A DNA stretch of 64,000 nucleotides from Mucor racemosus (taxonomy: Eukaryota; Mucoromycota; Mucoromycetes; Mucorales; Mucoraceae): contig JAPEHQ010000009.1 of assembly GCA_027405735.1 (NCBI GenBank), positions 868,001 through 932,000 of the forward strand, read 5' to 3'. A program made the translations under genes and the position numbers. Numbering within the stretch: position 1 is the stretch's first letter; each line of letters begins with the position of its first letter. Positions 48,230-60,499 of the stretch are shown here, one piece after another. The notes beneath the pieces were generated by a model. The model was not told where the DNA came from, made no database searches, and saw only the letters and a program-made list of their open reading frames with translations.

Positions 48230-49053
48230 ATGGTTGTATGTATAAACGCGAATCGTGAAAAAATTAATATTTATACATGAAAACGATAGAAATTAGGATT
48301 GTATATCAAAGCTGATCTCGAGAACGTTACTGATCTCGTTCCCGTCGAGGACTATGAATGGCATTTTAAGGTATGTAATTTATATATTATTCGAGATGAA
48401 AATCTAAATATCAAGTAGATTGAATGTACTAGCTGTCATGAGGTTGATGAATCCTGGATTTCTTTCAACCAACAAGTAAAAACGAATAATATAGACCTTT
48501 TTAGTATTTACATTTCTCATCAATTTAACCATTTATACAGGATGAATATGATATGAATTCCTCTCGTGGTACTGCCAACTTGGTGATGCGTTGTAAATTC
48601 TGTAAACGTGATCTCACTGCTCGTATGTCAATCAAAAACTCGCATTGATTATTTATTAAACAATCCTCTCTTTTAGAATTCGAACCTACTTTTAAGATTA
48701 GAAAGTATGATGTCGAGCAAAATGGTAAATTTCAACAGATTGCTCAATTTGATTGTCGTGGTTTGGAGTTGGTTGACTTTCAACCAAGAGTAAGTTTTTG
48801 ACATTTGACAGATATGAAAGATATGTGTCCATTGACCAGTACAATATAGGATGCTTGGACATGTAAGGGTACAGAATCAGGTACCGTTTTTGAAGACATT
48901 GATCTCTGCGAAGATGAATGGGCAGAGTACGATGAAAAGGTATGAGAGTGCGTTGGCCTTTAAAAGTTGAATACTCAATTTATTTGTAATTATTAGTCTG
49001 GAGAGCCTGTTGGTATCAGCAACATTCAAGTTGAATTCAAAAAGGAGAAATAA
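48230..49053 (+). CDS. CZIB / UPF0587 (DUF866) zinc-binding protein, seven exons, 6-nt first exon
   Basis: Exons 48230-48235, 48290-48370, 48419-48475, 48541-48622, 48677-48789, 48850-48939 and 48997-49053 give 161 residues (human CZIB has 160). Two CxxC pairs (ECTSC, Cys32/35; RCKFC, Cys66/69) bind zinc; conserved family parts are IKADLENVTDL, RGTANLVMRCKFC, FDCRGLELVDFQP and YDEKSGEPVGI. The first coding exon is only ATG GTT; it must join the AG after ACGATAG, giving MVKLGLYIKADLEN. The next AG, five bases on, would shift the frame. Molecular role unclear; the family is widespread in eukaryotes. The stop is 131 bp before the methyltransferase ATG. Confidence 0.92.
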
Positions 49054-49184
49054 ACATGCTCAATGACGTTGAAATCAAACTACTTTAGCTTCTTTCGTGT
49101 GACTTTTTCATAATGTATAACCATAAAACTTTTCTAATGAGTATCCTCCTTCTTCCTTGAAAATAACGTTTATATAATACAAGT

Positions 49185-49894
49185 ATGGCCAAAGTGAATG
49201 CTGTCCCTTTTGATAAGAAGCAATATTGGGAAAATCGGTTTGAAAAGGAAAAACATTTTGAATGGTTGTTGACATGGGACAATATCAAAATGGAAATTGA
49301 ACCCTATTTAGACAAAAATGAAGATGTTCTTCATTTAGGTAATGAAAATTCACCATTATTGAATACAAATCAAAGCATTGGAATTAACCTTCGTAAAAAG
49401 GATGTGGAAATTCAGGGCTTGCATTTGACCTAGCAGACTCTGGCTATAAAAATATTGTAAATGTTGATTATGCAGAAAATGTAATTGAATACATGAAAGC
49501 TGTATCACATGAAAAACAGCAACAAAATCAAAATTATTCAAACATATCATGGATTTCCGGTGATTGTTTGAATAACCTTAAATCTTACTTACCAAAAGAT
49601 CAATATTCAATTATTATGGACAAGAGTTTAGTTGATACAGTTGCATGTGGTGATGATGATAATCAATCTCGAGTAAAGCAATTATCAAATGAAATGTTAT
49701 CTGTCGCAAAACCAAACGCATTTTGGTTATCCATTTCTTTCTCTGGTGAGAGAAAATTTTATACTGATAATCAAGAACAATCTTACTGGAAAACAGAGCA
49801 AAGAATTCCAGTACAAGTACATCAGCCAAATGATAAGCCTGGTGCTCCAGCTATCTTTTATTATCTTTACATTAATCGTAAAATGAGTGCTTAA
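49185..49894 (+). CDS. Class I SAM methyltransferase, EEF1A-lysine-methyltransferase-like
   Basis: Exons 49185-49338 and 49401-49894 give 215 residues. The 62-nt intron is real: it rejoins HLG|CGNSGL, the SAM-binding motif I (GCGNS, about 52-56), which is broken without splicing. The N-terminus KQYWENRFEKEKHFEWLLTW and acidic strand-2 end VNVDYAE (Asp74) are typical of the METTL13/EEF1AKMT4/CSKMT group; post-I IMDKSLVDTVACG matches their DKG(S/T)LD element. Yeast relatives methylate lysine in translation factor eEF1A; the substrate here is inferred. Cytosolic; no targeting signal obvious. It ends 70 bp from the stop of the opposite-strand Prp22 gene. Confidence 0.88.
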
Positions 49895-49964
49895 TTATTC
49901 CCCCTTTTTTCCTTTTTATTTTAATAAACAAATATATATATGTATATATAATATACACAGAAAT

Positions 49965-52900
49965 CTAACCAAATGTTTGACTGATTCTTCCACCACGTTT
50001 GGCTCTACTAAGACGCCATTCATTTGGCTTCTCGTAACGATTAAATAATGGTTCGATTTTCTCTTGCTTCTTACGTTTAGAAATCTTGTTGGCATCTGCA
50101 ACTCGGAAGAAAGTAGGCGCAGCTTCTGTTAGCCACTTGGGATCAATTGCTGTGATTTCACGCATATATTCTTTGGATGTAAATACGATTTCATGATAAA
50201 TAACCCTAAATAAAATTATGTAAATACATAATACAAAATCAAGATTTATAGATCATCTTACCATTCAGGACCCTTATTGAATAACGCACTAGAAGGATGG
50301 ATATAAACAGGTGTACCCTCTAATAAAGTTTTATAACCTTCTTGAGGATCTTTTTTGGCTGCATTTCTGAAATAACCAGATACTAAAGCCCTACAGACCT
50401 TTGTATAATTTCTACCACAAGATACAATATCATGGCGATATCTATCCAGTAAAAGTCAGTATATTGGATAGTTATTTCTCCTTTTCTTTTGCTTACCTAT
50501 CCATAATACCAAGTAATTGCTTTCTAACATCTTGAGCACGTTTCATACTACGAGCTTGAATATAGTTATCAAAACACCAAGCATTTGAAAATTTACTTCC
50601 TTTCCAACCATTGTAGACTGTTAAAAGAGTTAAATGATCACCCTCAGGTTGATGGAATTTAGCCTTCTTTTGATCTGCTTGGGCTTGCTTTTCTTTGGGT
50701 CTATAAAATACATTTTGTGCAGTCAACATGGCAACAATGGTCAGGATTTCTTCAGAACAACCCAAATCCACAGATTGAATCAGCATTTTAGATAATTGAG
50801 GATCAAGAGGGAATTCTGCCATTTTACGACCTAAACGAGTCAAAAGACCCTCGTCATCTAAAGCTTGGAGTGCATATAATTGTTCTAATGCTTGAATCAA
50901 ATTGTTTTCTGGAGGAGGATCCATGAAGTCGAAATGCAATAAATCATTGATACCCATAGCTTTCAAAGTGAGTACAGTCATTGACAAATTGAGTAATTGA
51001 ATTTCAGGAATAGTACTGGGTAACATTTCATTACGATAAGCAGTTTCTGTATATAGACGATAACATTTACCAGGACCAGTACGGCCAGCACGACCAGCAC
51101 GTTGTCTAGCAGCAGCTTGTGAGATGGGAACAACGACCAAGGAATCCATACCAAGCTTGGCATCCCATTTATTTTGCTTTACAAACCCTGGATCAATAAC
51201 ATAATAAATACCATCAATAGTAATTGAAGTCTCGGCAATGTTTGTAGCAATAACAACCTTACGACTGCCTGGAGGCGCTGGATCAAAGATACGAGATTGC
51301 ATTTCAGATGGTAAAGCACTATACACTGGTAAGATAATCAACTCTGGAACATCATTTCCTAGAGCTTTCATACGTTCGAATAGGATTTCAGAAGCTGTAT
51401 CAATTTCTTCTTGACCTGTTAAAAACAATAAAATATCTCCAGGAGGTTCAGAAAGATGGATTTGCATTACAGTAATAAGAGCAGCATCCAAATAATCAGA
51501 TTCAGGATCTTTTGTATATAAAACTTCAACAGGATAAGTTCTACCGGGAATAGTGAAAATAGGACAATTGTTAAAGTAAGTAGCAAATTTATCAGCATCC
51601 AAGGTAGCAGAAGTAATAATCAATTTGAGATCAGGACGTCTTTTAGCAGCTCTCTTCAATAAACCAAAGAGTACATCGGTCGATATGGTTCTTTCGTGAG
51701 CTTCATCAAGAATAATAATAGAATATTGACTCATTTCAGGATCAATAAGACATTCTCTTAGGAGCATACCATCTGTCATGTACTTGATTCGAGTTTCAGG
51801 ACTAGTACAATCTTCAAAACGAATAGTGTAACCAACTTCCTGACCTACACGACAACCAACTTCTTCAGCAACACGCTTTGCAACTGACATGGCAGCAACA
51901 CGACGAGGTTGAGTACAACCAATTCTACCATTATTTGCAAAGCCTTCCTCAGCTAAATATTGTGTCATTTGAGTAGTTTTTCCAGAACCAGTATCACCAA
52001 CAACAATCAACATTTGATTCTAGATCGATGTATTAATATCATACATTTGAATCTCTATAAAACAAACTTACCTCACGAATGGCTTCAATAAGAGATGAAC
52101 GAAGTTTATAGGTAGGAAGTGATTCACGTTGTTCTTGAATAGATAAACTAGTAACTTTACCAAATGTCGTGGCATTATTAAAAGTAGCCTTTTTCCATTC
52201 AGGAACTTGTTCAGGTTTAGAGCCTGCAGCTGAACCTCTGGCATCTTGAGCAAATTGTCTTCCATCAGGACCAGCCATGGGATCTAACCAAGGTGTATTC
52301 ACATCTTGAGGTACAGCATCAATCTCCTGTTGCTGTTGTTGTTGTCTCAATTCTCTACGTTCTTTTGCCAAAGAAGCACCAGCTAAAGCAGAACGATTCA
52401 TAGTACCATCAGGAATTTTGACAACCTTGACAGGACTCAAATCTAAAGTTTGTGTGGTTTGACCCTTCAAGAAAGGAGGTTCTTCTTCACGCACTTCAAC
52501 ATCAATTTCTTCCTCTGTTTCTACATTTCCCGAAAAATCAGTATCTTCATTCAATTCAGGGTAATCTGCAGGATCGACGACACCAGAAGCGATCAATTGC
52601 TTCAACTCCCAACGTTCTGGTGAAGACATGCGCTTAACAGATCGAGTCGGTATATCATCAACGACTTTAACACCAATTGCATTTGAATTAGATCCAGTCA
52701 TGAATGAAGGTTTATCAGGATTACGAGAAGTCATTTCTTCCATTTCATCGTGAGATCTTACACGTAAATTAGGGCTTAAATCCTCACCGGTACGCTGATC
52801 AACATCTTTCATTGATAAACCAATTCGATTTCCAGCCACAGACATAACTTTGACTTTAACAGGTTGCATTTGCTTTACTACTTCACGAGGATTGTTGACT

Positions 52901-53646
52901 CGACCTTGAATTAAAGAACCAACATGTACTAAACCCTCGGCTTTACCCTTGACACCTTCTAAACGTACAAAAGCACCAAAATCCTTAATATTAATGATTG
53001 TACCATCATAAATTTTATAAATAATAGGTGAATCATCCAATCCGCCTCTTCTAGGAGGACTAGCTCTTCTATCTCTACGTCTAGGTGATGGAGATCGAGA
53101 TCGAGAACGATGTCTGCGGTGTCTCCTTTCAGGCGAAGGACTTTCATGTCTACGTTTGCTTCTTGAAGAAGAAGCGCCAGCGGTTGGTGTTGTTGTTGAT
53201 TTGAATCCTTCTAATTCTGCCAACATGTCGTCTGCAACTGCCATATCTTCCTCTCTTTTCTTTTGCCAATCAGGATCATCTTGTACGGCTAAACCTGGAA
53301 ATGTTTCTGTTTTATCATTGACGTTTTCCTCTCTATGTACCTTGCGTTTAGGTTTCAAAGTCTTGATGATACGATCCAAATTCTCAACAAAAGGTGCTGG
53401 AAAATCAGCATCAGCTTCTTTAAGCATTTTCTTGAATTCAGTAAGAGATCCTTTGGCCTCATCGTGAAGGTGAATAATAAATTCAGCTAAGTATATATGA
53501 GTGTCAATTGAGTTTTATGAATAATATGGTGATATACGTTTATGAGTCTTACCTAGTACTTGTTCATGTAATCCAGTATGATTATAGAGTTCACTAACTA
53601 CTTTTTGTACTAATGACAAATGCTCTAACTTTTCAATATCGTCCAT
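49965..53646 (-). CDS. PRP22: Prp22/DHX8-type DEAH-box RNA helicase, five exons
   Basis: Spliceosomal ATPase that releases mRNA after exon ligation. Exons 53553-53646, 52072-53486, 50497-52019, 50262-50441 and 49965-50205; 3453 nt, 1150 residues (yeast Prp22 1145). Order: N-terminal helical part, an RS-rich stretch (about 135-175), an S1 RNA-binding domain (about 187-260, [19 protein letters not shown]), which marks Prp22 among DEAH helicases, then RecA domains with GDTGSGKTT (Walker A, Lys517), [25 protein letters not shown], winged-helix/ratchet and OB-fold ([18 protein letters not shown]). Termination follows RISQTFG. All introns GT-AG. Start set by the ATG at 53646 with a Prp22-like N-terminus. 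Divergent promoter with the Nab3-like gene. Confidence 0.95.
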
Positions 53647-54328
53647 AATGATTATGTATGACCTTGCAAGTATAAAGCTCTTGAAATATGAACACTACGC
53701 TTTGCTGGTTTTATTGCAAGAAAAAAAAACTGCGTGACCATGGAAGCTATTCGAATAACCGCTTGATGTAAGACCAGTTATCTTTAAAGGTTTTTTTCTA
53801 CTAGAAATCATACACCAATATACATATATTATACATCAATAGATAGCCCTAAGCGTATATATTTATTCAGTATTTTTTATTTATTTTTAACAATTGTTAA
53901 AAATTATATATCGATCTTCCGAGACAATGTATTGTGTTAAAGTGACGTACATGAAAATGGCAATTGAGATGATGTTACTCAACGATTCATTGGATGACAC
54001 ACCCATCCCTTACGACTACGCTCTAGTACTCCCTTTTAAAAAAGCCATGAAGAATTTTTTCCATAACTTATTCTCTTTTTCTTACATATAAAAGATAATA
54101 ACACTCTTTAGGACAAACAGTAAGAAAAAGCCAGGTTTTTTAATCGAAATAGCCAGATATCCCGTTTTTATATTTTATATCACAAAGTATACTTTTTTAT
54201 TTTATTTTTATTATATTCTTTTTATTATATATTTCATATAATAAGTCGCCTATTTCCTCTCTGTTACTCTCTCTCTCTCTCTCCTTTGTTTGTGTGAAAA
54301 CTAAAAGAACTAGAGTAATTTACTTAAG
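53647..54328. other. Divergent promoter region (Prp22 / Nab3-like)
   Basis: 682 bp between two divergent starts. A (CT)n run lies at 54267-54283, pyrimidine-rich just upstream of the plus-strand ATG, as is common in fungal promoters. A small frame at 53894-54091 shows no family resemblance and is not called. Confidence 0.45.
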
Positions 54329-56743
54329 ATGACTGAACCCAGTACAAGCGAAAATAAGACATCAGTCGTAGATGACTTTTTTTCAGCATTATTTGCTAAT
54401 AATAATAGCAACAGCGAAACTAGTAATATTAGTAATAATAATAATAGTAGTGATGGTAATAATGGTAATAGTGTAAACAGTAGCAGAGATGCCACTGTAA
54501 CACCTATTCCTACAAATAACGCCGACATTGTAATTAAAGAGGAAGCTCCAGATACTATTGAAGAACCTGTTGAGAACGATCATCATCAAGCTATTGAACA
54601 AGCCAATGAACATCAAGCACCTCCACCAGTATTAGATGAGTTTGATGAGTACTCTCTTCTTAGTAGTAGAAGAAAAAGTGACCCTACTTTAAATCCTATT
54701 AACAGAACAAGACCTAATGCAGAGCAACCTGCTCAAACTTTGGCTAAAAGACACATCGATTGGAGTAAGGTCATTCCTGAGTCACGCATGTTAATTCATC
54801 AATTACCAAAAAGCACAAGTAAACAAGAGTTGATGGATTATTTTAGCAAGTATGGTGAGGTTTTAGAAGTTGTTCAAAAGAATACTTTTGGATTTGTTCA
54901 TTTCGAAAATCCTGAACAATGTGCTCGTGCCGTAGAAGCAGAAAACTACAAGACTTTTAAAGATGTATTATTAAGTAAGTTTACATCTTTTTTTATTTTA
55001 TTTTATCAATGGTGAAAAATTAACATTTCATAATTCTCCTAGATTTGGAGATTTGTAAGAGAAAACCTAAATTTGCTAGAATTTCTGAAAGTGAAAATCG
55101 ACGACGAAATAATGGACATCGTGGTAGACATGACAATAATAATCGTAACAGCGTTAGTCCTAGTCGTAGCCGTAGTCGTACACCTCCACGTCGCGAAACC
55201 AACAAAAGAAGAAATAGTGATACTAGAAACGGTTATAACAATCGTGAGCCTAAAGCGATGAATGACTATCGAAATCGTCAACGCGAATACAATGGTAACA
55301 ATAACAATAACAATAATAATAATAGTAACAGTAATCGTTATGATAATGGTTTCGATTATGAAAGAACAAATAATTATCGCCCTGATTACAATCGAAAAAA
55401 TACCGAGTCTAACAATTCAGATAATGACAATGATTATGGAAGAGAGAATAATTATCGCCCTGATTATGCAAGACGCAATAATAATAATAATGTTAACAAT
55501 GGTAAAAGAGTTGATCCTCGTTTCGCTTCTGATTCTGCTTCTGGATACAATTATAACAATAATACCACTACTATTATTTCACGTAATGGAAATGAGGTTC
55601 CTGCTGTTCAAATCATTTCTTGGAATAATGATAATGGTTTAATGAAATACATTGAAAAGTTATTTGCCCAAAATTCTATTCATACTGATACTGCTACATT
55701 CAATTATTTGAATTATTCTCGCGATGAATTAGTTAGACAAATGGTATTGGAAGGTGTAAAGGCTATTATCTTGATTGATGGTAGAAATTCAAATCAAGGT
55801 AAAGTTTATTTACAAGTATTTGCTCCAATTGATCACGGTGATGGTGTTCGTTATGACGGTAAAGTTGATGTTGTTTTCTTTATATTACGTGAATACTAAT
55901 ATATCGTCTATTCTAGAATATGATAGTGTCACACCAAATGAAGCTGTAAGTATTGTTCAAAATACACATCCTGAACTGAGACAACCTCAATCAAGATATC
56001 AACAATACACACCTCAATCTCAAAAACGGTCTAAATACAATGCTCCCCCACCTGCTCAATCGCGTCGTGAACCATACAATGCTAAACCTCAACATAATGT
56101 TGCATCTCAATATAATGGTTCATCTTATGCTCGTCAATCTGAACCTCAATTCAATAATGCCAATTTGTATCAACAAAAACCATCATACTACAATCCAGCT
56201 AGCGGCTATCAATACAAATCTCCACCTTTACAACAACCAACACAGCAGCCTAACTATGTAACTCAATCCACATACCATCAACATCCACCAATGTCTTCGA
56301 CTCCAAATATTGATCCGAATACCCTTGCCACTATCTATAATTTGATTCAATCTGATACTCTTTCTCAAGTAAAATCACCTGCAGTATCTTTACCGCCCAC
56401 AACATCTAATCAACCCTCAATACCTCAATTATTAGCTACTCTAGTTAATAGTCTAGGTGGAACAGCCAATACTAGTACGCCCCCTCAAGTACCAGCTGCA
56501 ACGAATACCAATGCAACTACATCTGAACAACCTAGTATGGCTGCTTTATTAAGTACTGCTGCTGGTGGCAATCCTGCTTTGGCTCAACTATTATTACAAA
56601 TGACATCTGGTGTAACAAACTCATCATCTCCAACTCCACCTAATGCGAATATCAACACACAAACCTCCCCTAGTTTGATATCGCAAAGAAATCAACCTCA
56701 ACAGGATTATAGCTATAATTCCTACGGCCATCAAAGAAATTAG
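54329..56743 (+). CDS. Nab3-like RNA-binding protein (RRM, anticodon-binding-like middle, Q/P-rich tail)
   Basis: Exons 54329-54974, 55043-55858 and 55917-56743 give 762 residues. N-terminal acidic and Asn-rich region; single RRM about 152-222 with RNP2 MLIHQL and RNP1 KNTFGFVHF, hnRNP C-like as in yeast Nab3; an Arg/Ser patch (SRSRSRTPPRR); Asn-rich low complexity; a globular block about 415-510 (VQIISWNNDNGLMKYIEKLF ... AIILIDGR ... VYLQVFAP) resembling the anticodon-binding-like domain of Nab3 and NCOA5; then a Gln/Pro-rich tail. In yeast Nab3 acts with Nrd1 in non-coding RNA termination; that role here is inferred. Intron 2 has donor GACG|GTAAAG, and reading through it ends at a TAA after 13 codons. 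Confidence 0.78.
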
Positions 56744-57303
56744 ATCTAATACACTTTTAATCGAATTAATGTTAAATTACGTTCTTTTTATTAAATATTT
56801 ATCCTTTATTTTTCTTTAAATAAAAAATTTATTGCATGAAATCAATGCCTTTTGGCTTTTTTTTTACTTTTCGAATATGTAATAAAAGTAATAATTTTGT
56901 CATTACAACAAATGAAAAAGAAATATCCGCCTCAAAATCATTGTATTTCAATGCCTGTCTGGGTAATACTCGTATTGTTTGAGTTTATGCAGTTGTCGCA
57001 ATCTTTCTCAAACTAAAACGTTATATACACACGAAAAGACCTAATAAACCTTAACTTTTTTGGTGTAGCATTACGCTCTTAACAGCGTTATAACAGCGCA
57101 AATTCACCCATTCCCGAGCTCAAACAAACTCACTTTCATTGGCTTAATCATAAGCTTACTAAACATCAATGACGCGAAAGTCAAGTATATCCTGACTCAC
57201 CCCGACGTTTTTTTTTTGGCACTAGATGTATATATAGTAGAATATCTATCAGAATCTCTTTTTCCTCTTTTCTCTTTCAAATAAATATATTTAAATTTTA
57301 AAA
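56744..57303. other. Spacer with SOD promoter
   Basis: 560 bp. It contains the 3' flank of the Nab3-like gene with poly-A-type AATAAA-like AT runs, a 12-bp near repeat around AACAGCGTTATAACAGCGC (57078-57097), an ATTGGCTT (CCAAT complement-like) near 57137, and the TATA box listed separately. Confidence 0.5.
57229..57236 (+). promoter_or_regulatory. TATA box of the Cu/Zn SOD gene
   Basis: TATATATA within GATGTATATATAGTAG, 68-75 bp before the ATG at 57304, followed by a pyrimidine-rich leader (TCTCTTTTTCCTCTTTTCTC), the typical initiator context of highly expressed fungal genes. Confidence 0.65.
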
Positions 57304-58033
57304 ATGGTCAACGCTATTGCTGTTCTCAAGGGTAACGATGTTTCTGGTGTCGTCAAGTTCTCTCAAGCTTCTGAAGATGCCAAGGTTGTTGTTGAAGCCT
57401 CTTTCACTGGCTTGAAGCCCGGAAACCACGGTTTCCACATTCACGAGTTCGGAGACAACACTAACGGTAAGTTTTGATATAAATTGTTTTGTCGACTTGA
57501 CTGTCCAAGAGGGGGTAGGGACAGTCAAGATAGAACAAACTGCATTTGATATAATTATACAATAGCGCGTACTCTTGGGCATATTACTAATCCAAATAAC
57601 TCTTAGGTTGTATCTCCGCTGGTCCTCATTATAACCCTCACGGTAAGACTCACGGTGCTCCTGATGCTGAGATTCGTCATGCTGGTGATTTGGGTAACAT
57701 TGTCGCCAACGAAGCTGGTGAAGCCAAGTTGCACGTCGAAGATGCTCAATTAAAGTTGATTGGTCCTTGGTCCATCATCGGGTAAGCTATTATTCTTATC
57801 GTTAAAAAAGTAAAGATAGGCATTAACAATGTTTGAACCTCTAGTCGTACTGTCGTTGTCCACGCTGATGAGGATGATCTTGGTAAGGGTGGTCATGAAC
57901 TCTCTGCCACTACTGGTAACGCTGGTGACCGTTTGGCTTGTGGTGTTATTGGTGGTAAGTTTTTGTAAACACTAAAATTTTTTGTGATCAATTGACTGAT
58001 GACGTTCCCTAAATCCTTGTAGTTACCAAATAA
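57304..58033 (+). CDS. SOD1: Cu/Zn superoxide dismutase, four exons
   Basis: Cytosolic enzyme converting superoxide to oxygen and hydrogen peroxide. Exons 57304-57466, 57607-57781, 57845-57954 and 58023-58033 give 152 residues. Copper ligands His45 and His47 (GFHIHEFG), bridging His62 (GPHYNPH), zinc ligands His70, His79 and Asp82 (RHAGDLGN), fourth copper His near 119 ([10 protein letters not shown]), disulphide Cys56 and the Cys of ACGVIG, and the active-site Arg of GDRLACG are all present. The last coding exon is 11 nt, adding only VTK and the stop. Intron 1 is 140 nt, long for the window. ATG context AAAATGGTC. Complete and probably active. Confidence 0.97.
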
Positions 58034-59240
58034 ATGCACACTAAACACTGTCATACCAAATAGCAAAAAAAAAAAAAAAAATGTGATGAAAATCATTATT
58101 CATTTTGTTTATTCATATTGTGGCTTCTATAAATAACTTCCATGCGAAAAATTGAATAGCTACTTACATATTCTAATAAAAAAAATCCACCAATGTAACA
58201 TAATCATGAATATTCTTTGATCAACTAAAACCTAACAAATAAATTATAAATGGACCAAAAGATTACATGTATTGTTGAATGATGGGGTTTATTGTACATT
58301 TGGGTTCCATGTCCTAGAAGTAAAATCTGGCCATACATCATAGAGAATTATATTATCAATTTGTCTTGAATATTTTACTTAGTGAATGTGGGTACCTTCT
58401 TGGATCAACTCAATTGCATAATTAATCTATCAGTATCCCGCATGCGAGGATAAATACTGTAAGTATTGTAAGGCTTTGCATTAAAATGTAGCCATCTTTT
58501 TTTCACTCCAAGTTGAATGGTTACTATATATCATTTATGGCTTTTTAGCGTTTTTCTCTATGCAATTTGCATGATTTCGCACACTTCTGATACCTGGAGC
58601 TACACTCCAATAGAATTGCCAAATTTTAAATACTTAAGCTTAATTATTGAATTTACGTAATGCATTGCGAAATAATCTGTGAATACATTCGTAATTTCAA
58701 TGTTTTAAGCAGAAGAGTTGCAAATGAGTTGGCAATACACTGCAAAGATTATATGTCAAGACGTTTGCTTACCCCAGGTGTTTGTGCTTTGGCAAATTCT
58801 ACCTATTAAAAGTTCTTAATTCCATAAGATCAAATACAAAACAGAGATGAGTACTAATAAGGCCTCAGCTTGAAAACCTTTAATTGGAAGCCAAACTTGG
58901 TAGCGGAAATGTTGCTAGGTCTACCAATACAGCAGAAAGAATATCGCATGCAGTACTAGGATACCTTTGCTTTGTGATGATGTACAGAGATTTGAGATGA
59001 AGCCTTTGCCATTGAATTTATCTTCTAATAATAAAATAGTTTTCTGTATTTTATCATATGATAGAAGCTAACAGTTACACTGTATAATCTTTAATTGCTT
59101 TTCTTTCCAAACAATCAATGTATATTCACTTTATAAAATTACAAGTGTATGATTTTGAAACACTCTAATAATCTCGGAAAAAGTTACACCCCATAAGCTA
59201 AAATGGATTCTGGTATTTTTTTGCAGGTACGTAGTACCTA
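58034..59240. other. Gene-free stretch after SOD
   Basis: A poly-A run lies at 58065-58081. The rest is AT-rich with no supported gene or recognised repeat. Confidence 0.4.
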
Positions 59241-60427
59241 CTCGTGCAAAATTTGAATTTTCATAGTTTTCAATCTTTATAATCGGAGCGTGCCCTCTTT
59301 TCTATAACTAGCCTTATTAAACACCTTTTAGAATATACCTTGGGAAACACTAAACAGATATAAATTGGTCGCATTATGCTACCCATTCCTAAATTTATTC
59401 TATGTCTCACAGAAGGCTCAAAAACACGTAAAATTCACTGTTTTTCCCTTGAAAACTGGGTCTCATTTTTCATCCCTACTCTACCTTTTTTTTCACTAAA
59501 TAACACCAAGAAAAAAATATATGCCAATGTACCTGAAATGTTCAGCTTTAATTTAAAAACAAGTATCCGGAAATATCCTACTTTTTGCAGGTGGTATTAA
59601 TTTTTCAATGCTAATGTTTCAGATTTTTTACGCGTATTTCACTGCTAATGGATTGAAAACTTTGAGGCTTCATATCTCTAGAAAAAATTAAGCTATACTA
59701 ACACTCTTTAATAATAAAACTTACTTGTTTTAAAGTGCTCTATAACATGTTTTAATATAAAAAAATTCTGAGTACTTTTTTATTTTTTTTATTTTTTTGG
59801 CATTTCTATAATAGGTTTCAAAATATTCGTTAAATTGAACAACCTTTTTTTTTACATCCATGTCATTAAGCTCGTTAGGCTCTCTCGGACCCAATTTAAT
59901 TTTTTTAAAATATTGATTTTTCGTGGAGATATCCTCAAAAATGTGTACAAAAAGTTACCTTCGTCTCTAGCGTCCGTTTTTCCCTTGTATACCCTCATCC
60001 TAAATTCTGAATCTGAAAAAAATTTGGACAAAAATCTTATTTTCTCTATCAAAAATGTAGCTAGAAGATTTTGCAATAGCTCAATCGTTAGATGATTTTT
60101 TTGTGCATTATTTTTATTAATTATATTTTAAATATGCTTATAAAAAGTGATGTGTATCTTCAAAAAACCTTCAAAATTTCATATGCATTTTACGCACAAT
60201 TTAATGTGGAATGTTTGTTTAATTTTTATTTAGATGGATGCATAATTTAGAACTCTACAAAAACTATTTAATATGCTAGGTCGACTTACTTTGCAGTTCA
60301 TGGGCCATTAAACAATTTTGTTTTTTGAATCATTTTTCGATCATTTCAACATGTACAAATAAATTTTGGAACACCGTTATGATAGGTTTTAAGCTGTGAT
60401 AAGAACTATTATTCTGATTATCTCGAC
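59241..60427 (+). repeat. Element D family, truncated copy
   Basis: Starts with the outer end (complement of GGGCACGCTCCGAT, near 59290), then about 59335-59835 matches the arms of element D, and 59900-60420 its centre. The match stops abruptly at ATTATCTCGAC (60427), where element C is inserted; in the full copy the sequence continues CGAAAAATTAAC. The second inverted arm is missing. Divergence is greater than between the two arms at 32-34 kb. Confidence 0.7.
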
Positions 60428-60497
60428 TAGGAATGTTACCGTGCCCAGCTTATACTAGTAGATTTGGCCGGCAAAACCCAGCTCGACGCCATCATGC
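60428..60497 (+). mobile_element. Element C, copy 3 (70 bp, diverged)
   Basis: TAGGAATGTTACCGTGCCCAG to CCCAGCTCGACGCCATCATGC aligns along its whole length with the 68-bp copies. It interrupts the element D copy at an identifiable base, confirming the left border. The flanks match only weakly (TTATCTCGAC against TAATTTCGAT), so the insertion is old. Confidence 0.7.
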
Positions 60498-60499
60498 TA

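Noticed and set aside
53894..54091. 65-residue frame between Prp22 and the Nab3-like gene
   Set aside because: No start context, no resemblance, and it lies in the divergent promoter.
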